Origin: Bacteroidales bacterium
GTDB taxonomy: Bacteria; Bacteroidota; Bacteroidia; Bacteroidales; WCHB1-69
Direction: 5' to 3'
Length of the DNA: 33,974 nt
Assembly: GCA_017633495.1 (NCBI GenBank)
Contig: JAGBPE010000158.1
Coordinates: forward strand, 1 to 33,974
Shown: positions 32,601 through 33,974 of the stretch, in pieces
Layout of the letters: every line of letters begins with the position of its first letter
Numbering within the stretch: the first letter of the stretch is position 1
Made by a program: the position numbers and the translations under genes
The notes under the pieces: model-generated
What the model saw: the letters and a program-made list of their open reading frames with translations, nothing else
The model's database searches: none
What the model was told of the DNA's origin: nothing

Positions 32601-33927
32601 TTCGCTTATGGTGACTCGTGTCATCATCGAAGCCGACAAAGCGGGAATGCACGTGGCCTACGGCGATGTCTTCGCCAACGCCACCCCGAGAAAGCTTGCC
32701 GCGCTCGTTACGGGCAATGCCGTTGTCGATACCGATGATGACGATATCACCAAATTCGACTATTCAGACATTAACAACCTATTGAACAATAACACCTTGG
32801 ACAGCTTCCGCAATGGCGAACGCCAATCGTTGGGCAATGTGCTGCTTACGGGCGCTACCGGCTACCTTGGCATCCACATTCTGCAGGAACTGATCCATTC
32901 GGATGCAGAGAACATCTACTGTCTGGTACGCGACAAGAACATGGATGGCGCTGAACACAGACTGAAAACGCTGCTGTTCTACTATTTCGAATCCACTTAC
33001 GACGAGCTGTTCGGCAACCGTCTCCACATCGTTCTCGGCGACGTCACCAACGACCTGACCACCCTCGTTCAAGTGAAGATCGACACGGTGTTCAACTGCG
33101 CTGCGGTGGTGAAACACTTCAGCGAAGGCACTGAAATCGAAGACGTGAATGTAGGTGGTGCGCAACGTTGCGTTGACTTCTGCCTGAAGACCGGCGCACG
33201 GTTGGTACACATCTCCACCTACAGCACCAGCGGCCTCAATGTCAACGACACTATGGCGCCCGATTACGTCTTCACCGAGCAGCGGCTTTACGACGGACAA
33301 TATCTCGGCAACCAGTACATCCATTCCAAGTTCTTGGCAGAACGTATTGTGCTGCAATCCATTGTGGAGAATGGATTGTCGGCCAAGGTGATTCGTGTCG
33401 GTAACCTGGCGGCGCGCACCCGCGACGGTGAGTTCCAGATCAACTTCTCCACCAACTCCTTCATGGGGCGTATCAAAGTCTTCAACATGCTGGGCTGCTT
33501 CCCCTATTCTTTGTACGATAGCAAGGTGGAATTCTCGCCCATCGACGAAACAGCGCACGCCATCATCCTGCTCAGCTCCACACCCAAGGATTGCTGCCTG
33601 TTCCATTCCTACAACAATCACACGCAGTTCCTCGGCGACGTCCTCAGCGGATTCAACAATCTGGGCACCGACATCCGTCTTGTGGAGGACGAGGAGTACA
33701 ATGCCACCATGGAGAGTGCCGGCAACGACCCGCAGAAAGCCAAAACGCTTTCGAGCCTGCTCGCATACCAGGACATGGCCCACGGCATGAAAGTCTCAGA
33801 GGTGGCCGTCAGCAACCCCTACACCACCCAAGTGCTCTATCGCTTAGGCTTCAAATGGTCGCCCACCACGTGGGACTATGTGGACCGCATGTTGAGTGCT
33901 ATCAGCGGACTGGGATTCTTTGATTAG
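26632..33927 (+). CDS. Two-module non-ribosomal peptide synthetase with terminal reductase (C-A-T-C-A-T-R)
   Basis: This 2431-aa NRPS has the following order. C1 is about 1-425 (HHIISDG 128-134). A1 is about 440-925 (YTSGTTGTPKG from 584; YRTGDIVRYLPDGN; NQNQKVNKKAL). T1 carries its Ser at about 968 in the atypical context GLTSIMAI. C2 is about 1030-1450 (HHLIFDG 1154-1160). A2 is about 1465-1950 (YTSGSTGTPKG from 1609). T2 has FFELGGTSL with Ser1991. R is about 2055-2431 (GATGYLG 2074-2080; Tyr2229-x3-Lys2233). The reductase should release the thioester as an aldehyde; in related gut-bacterial and aureusimine systems this gives dipeptide aldehydes or pyrazinones. Hand-read pocket codes are DAMFLGLVC-K for A1 and DCMFIAGIL-K for A2; I cannot assign substrates. 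The first C domain may N-acylate the first residue. Both A domains contain VETMCTSSL encoded by a palindromic repeat. No phosphopantetheinyl transferase is visible. Confidence 0.95.
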   Translation: MKKTAPLSKSQYGVYAECVGHENEVYYNLPFLFVFDGSLDADRLCRAIETTIKAHPTFFTRLGVNDDGEPFQSLDLEKEEFSLTVEPVTDIEAEKQKFIVPYELYGGRLFHTKLLRDAEHIYWLFDMHHIISDGTSYNIIISDVETAYNGGTLAPEEMTMQEFALAEAEKRKTPAFEEGKQWYAQNFDCGDTFTQLLPDLEIPERTDSHRVRILGTDMDRVDAFCKTHNIKKSTLFTAAYSFLLAKYNNEQEALFTTVYNGRTEPKFHHSVGMTVKTLPVYAKFTEETTVLDFLNAGQEQMTGCRKHDLYAYTDLMADLNLQTNSIFVWHGLLLDYTELMGKPMQAIQLCNNTLEVSFYLMAYYVGKQYHIRAEYKSNEYSETLIDQFMESYEATLEGFLSQTYLRDIDITTKSQCALLDTFNQTDKELDMNATVVSKFREQVAKTPDNIAVVYQEKRFTYRELDEITDRIAAYVHGKGLHEEDVVSVLIPRCEWMPIVSMGVLKAGCAYQPLDPTYPSERLNFMMQDASAKLLIADPELRGIVDQYTGDVLFTNDIMTLDPVETMCTSSLQQPKPSSLFIMLYTSGTTGTPKGCQLEHRNIVTFCEWYHHRFGLTSGCKITAYASYGFDANMMETYPALTCGATIYIIPEELRLDMIALNDYFEQEQITHGFMTTQVAYQFATSIENHCLRYLLTGGEKLAPLTPPTNYTLVNLYGPTESTVCITSFDVTKPMKDIPIGSALDNTKLYIVDKAGHRLPVGAAGELWVAGPQVSRGYLNRPEKTAEVYIANPFDSNDKYAHIYRTGDIVRYLPDGNIQFVGRKDGQVKIRGFRIELKEVEGVILQFPGIKDATVQAFDEEGGGKFIAAYIVADEQIDIEALNNFILDEKPPYMVPAVTMQIDRIPLNQNQKVNKKALPKPEKKASEAVVESNVPMNLLEQEIHDIIAKIINTEEFGVTTVLGYVGLTSIMAIKLAIQINKRFGITLDSKSLSKTGTLQSIENEILDHLLNAPAPVQAASNPDDAPSQPKNAPLSYAQMGVYVDCMKQPTATVYNIPTLIRFPKGTDVQLLEKSIETLIKAHPQFFVHFDSEGGEIVQIVDTNQPLALTKSQLSEAELEKYKVEFVKPFNLRQGPLYRMEIVTTEQNVCLLADVHHLIFDGGSLDLFLNQLCDLMNGKEIETEAISYAGFVADEKAAEGTPSYIEAKNFFNERLGNVEGVTEIPTDLTNPLEQGTVSETFCKMDFNAMEEFCRKNNLSPAHLTLAAVFYALSRFTNNEQICITTISNGRSDLRISNTTGMFVNTLALSAQLGDQKVMDFLKETSQNFDETLTHEKYPFAQIAADYDLSAEILFAYQMGVINQYVVNGQKLDIESLELDTPKFRIAFYIQEKDGVPGVVVEYDNGRYSRELMQSLAQSVCNAAKAFVNHPEMALQQVSLLDAGQTALLDSFNQTDVPYDDTQTIVSLFRRQAQLTPDNMAVVYHDNKYTYREVDDITERIAGYIVSQGLGIEDVVSILIPRCEWMPIAALGVLKAGCAYQPLDPSYPAERLNFMIQDASAKMLIADEELRPIVNEYQGKVLLTKDITTLPAVETMCTSSLPTPSSLFILLYTSGSTGTPKGCQLEHRNLVAFCHWYQRRFELKAEHHVSCYASYGFDCCMMDMYPALTCGACVYIIGDDIRLTLPDVNTYFNENHITHSFMTTQVAYQFATNMDNHSLLHLIAAGEKLASLTPPKNFKLHNGYGPTEGTILITEYEVDEELKDIPVGKPLDNSRLYVVDKQFNRLPQGALGELWISGAHVTRSYLNRPEKTAEVYIQNPFSDDPKFSRIYRTGDIVRYLPDGNIQFVGRRDGQVKIRGFRIELKEVEAVIRQFPGIKDATVQAFEYENGGKFIAAYIVGDEKIDIKALNAFIGERKPPYMIPASTMQIDSIPLNQNQKVNRKALPTPVMQASDREYVAPANDTEALFCRIFSEILAMDKIGVNDSFFELGGTSLMVTRVIIEADKAGMHVAYGDVFANATPRKLAALVTGNAVVDTDDDDITKFDYSDINNLLNNNTLDSFRNGERQSLGNVLLTGATGYLGIHILQELIHSDAENIYCLVRDKNMDGAEHRLKTLLFYYFESTYDELFGNRLHIVLGDVTNDLTTLVQVKIDTVFNCAAVVKHFSEGTEIEDVNVGGAQRCVDFCLKTGARLVHISTYSTSGLNVNDTMAPDYVFTEQRLYDGQYLGNQYIHSKFLAERIVLQSIVENGLSAKVIRVGNLAARTRDGEFQINFSTNSFMGRIKVFNMLGCFPYSLYDSKVEFSPIDETAHAIILLSSTPKDCCLFHSYNNHTQFLGDVLSGFNNLGTDIRLVEDEEYNATMESAGNDPQKAKTLSSLLAYQDMAHGMKVSEVAVSNPYTTQVLYRLGFKWSPTTWDYVDRMLSAISGLGFFD
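28318..28345. repeat. 28-bp perfect palindrome inside NRPS A1
   Basis: GTAGAGACGATGTG followed directly by its exact reverse complement. It is read in frame as VETMCTSSL (residues 563-571) plus one base, just before the ATP-binding loop of A1. It is identical to the copy at 31399-31426 and shares its outer arms with the element at 9592-9634. Confidence 0.95.
31399..31426. repeat. 28-bp perfect palindrome inside NRPS A2
   Basis: Identical in sequence, reading frame and domain position to the A1 copy, encoding VETMCTSSL at residues 1590-1598. The flanks differ between the two copies (LDP and QQPKPSS in A1, LPA and PTPSS in A2). Confidence 0.95.
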
Positions 33928-33974
33928 TTAGCGACTTACAAATTCCACACCGAAATCCTTGCAGAGGGTTTGGG
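33928..33974 (-). CDS. Possible 3' end of a convergent gene (C-terminus only)
   Basis: On the minus strand an open frame enters from the window edge and reads QTLCKDFGVEFVSR before a TAA stop at 33928-33930, immediately after the NRPS stop. The residue composition is protein-like, but 14 codons are too few to name a family. It may instead be non-coding. Confidence 0.3.
   Translation of the reverse strand, partial: QTLCKDFGVEFVSR

Noticed and set aside
32779..33783. 334-codon minus-strand frame opposite the reductase domain
   Set aside because: Shadow of the NRPS reductase, whose GATGYLG and Tyr-x3-Lys motifs are on the + strand.

Overview
The window looks like chromosome of a Bacteroidota, most likely order Bacteroidales. 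The evidence is the promoter style (repeated TAnnTTTG -7 boxes upstream of genes and few Shine-Dalgarno sequences), a dcw cell-wall cluster in the Bacteroidota order (mraZ-rsmH-ftsL-ftsI-murE-mraY-murD-like-ftsW), lipoprotein signal peptides, a meso-DAP type MurE, and a long MraY. No rRNA, tRNA, phage, IS element or CRISPR array was seen. All calls come from reading motifs by eye; no database search was run.

Layout. 1-684 (-): N-terminal part of a lipoprotein GH20 beta-hexosaminidase, cut by the window edge. 759-3708 (-): a perfect hairpin terminator, a tryptophan-rich multi-pass membrane protein, an S23-type four-helix-bundle protein, a small membrane protein and a secreted protein. The spacers of this block carry short GNA-loop mini-hairpin repeats. 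3706-7685 (-): hypA, a 979-aa Fe-S/FAD/NAD(P) oxidoreductase and hypB, probably one operon, with no hydrogenase in view. 7859-9574 (+): gmk and a BaiN/HI0933-like flavoprotein. 9651-11768 (-): a lipoprotein prolyl oligopeptidase. 11769-12191: an AT-rich regulatory gap. 12192-22769 (+): the dcw cluster with overlapping genes, in which the murD position holds only a degenerate C-terminal domain and an ABC-F ATPase follows ftsW directly. 22789-33927 (+): a membrane SpoIIE-type phosphatase fused to an anti-sigma-type kinase domain, a STAS protein, an outer-membrane barrel and a 2431-aa NRPS (C-A-T-C-A-T-R).

How the parts work together. The dcw genes make lipid-linked peptidoglycan precursor and the septal synthase pair FtsW/PBP. 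HypA and HypB deliver nickel to an enzyme encoded elsewhere. The last four genes read as a sense-regulate-synthesise-export unit: the sensor phosphatase and STAS protein form a partner-switching pair, the NRPS should release a dipeptide aldehyde (or its cyclic imine/pyrazinone), and the barrel may let something cross the outer membrane.

The most unusual points are: (1) a 28-bp perfect palindrome inserted in the same frame and position of both NRPS adenylation domains, with a relative between two convergent genes at 9592-9634; (2) the truncated MurD-like gene; (3) the partner-switch/NRPS operon; (4) mini-hairpin and heptamer repeats that fill gene junctions and sometimes encode the last residues of the upstream protein.
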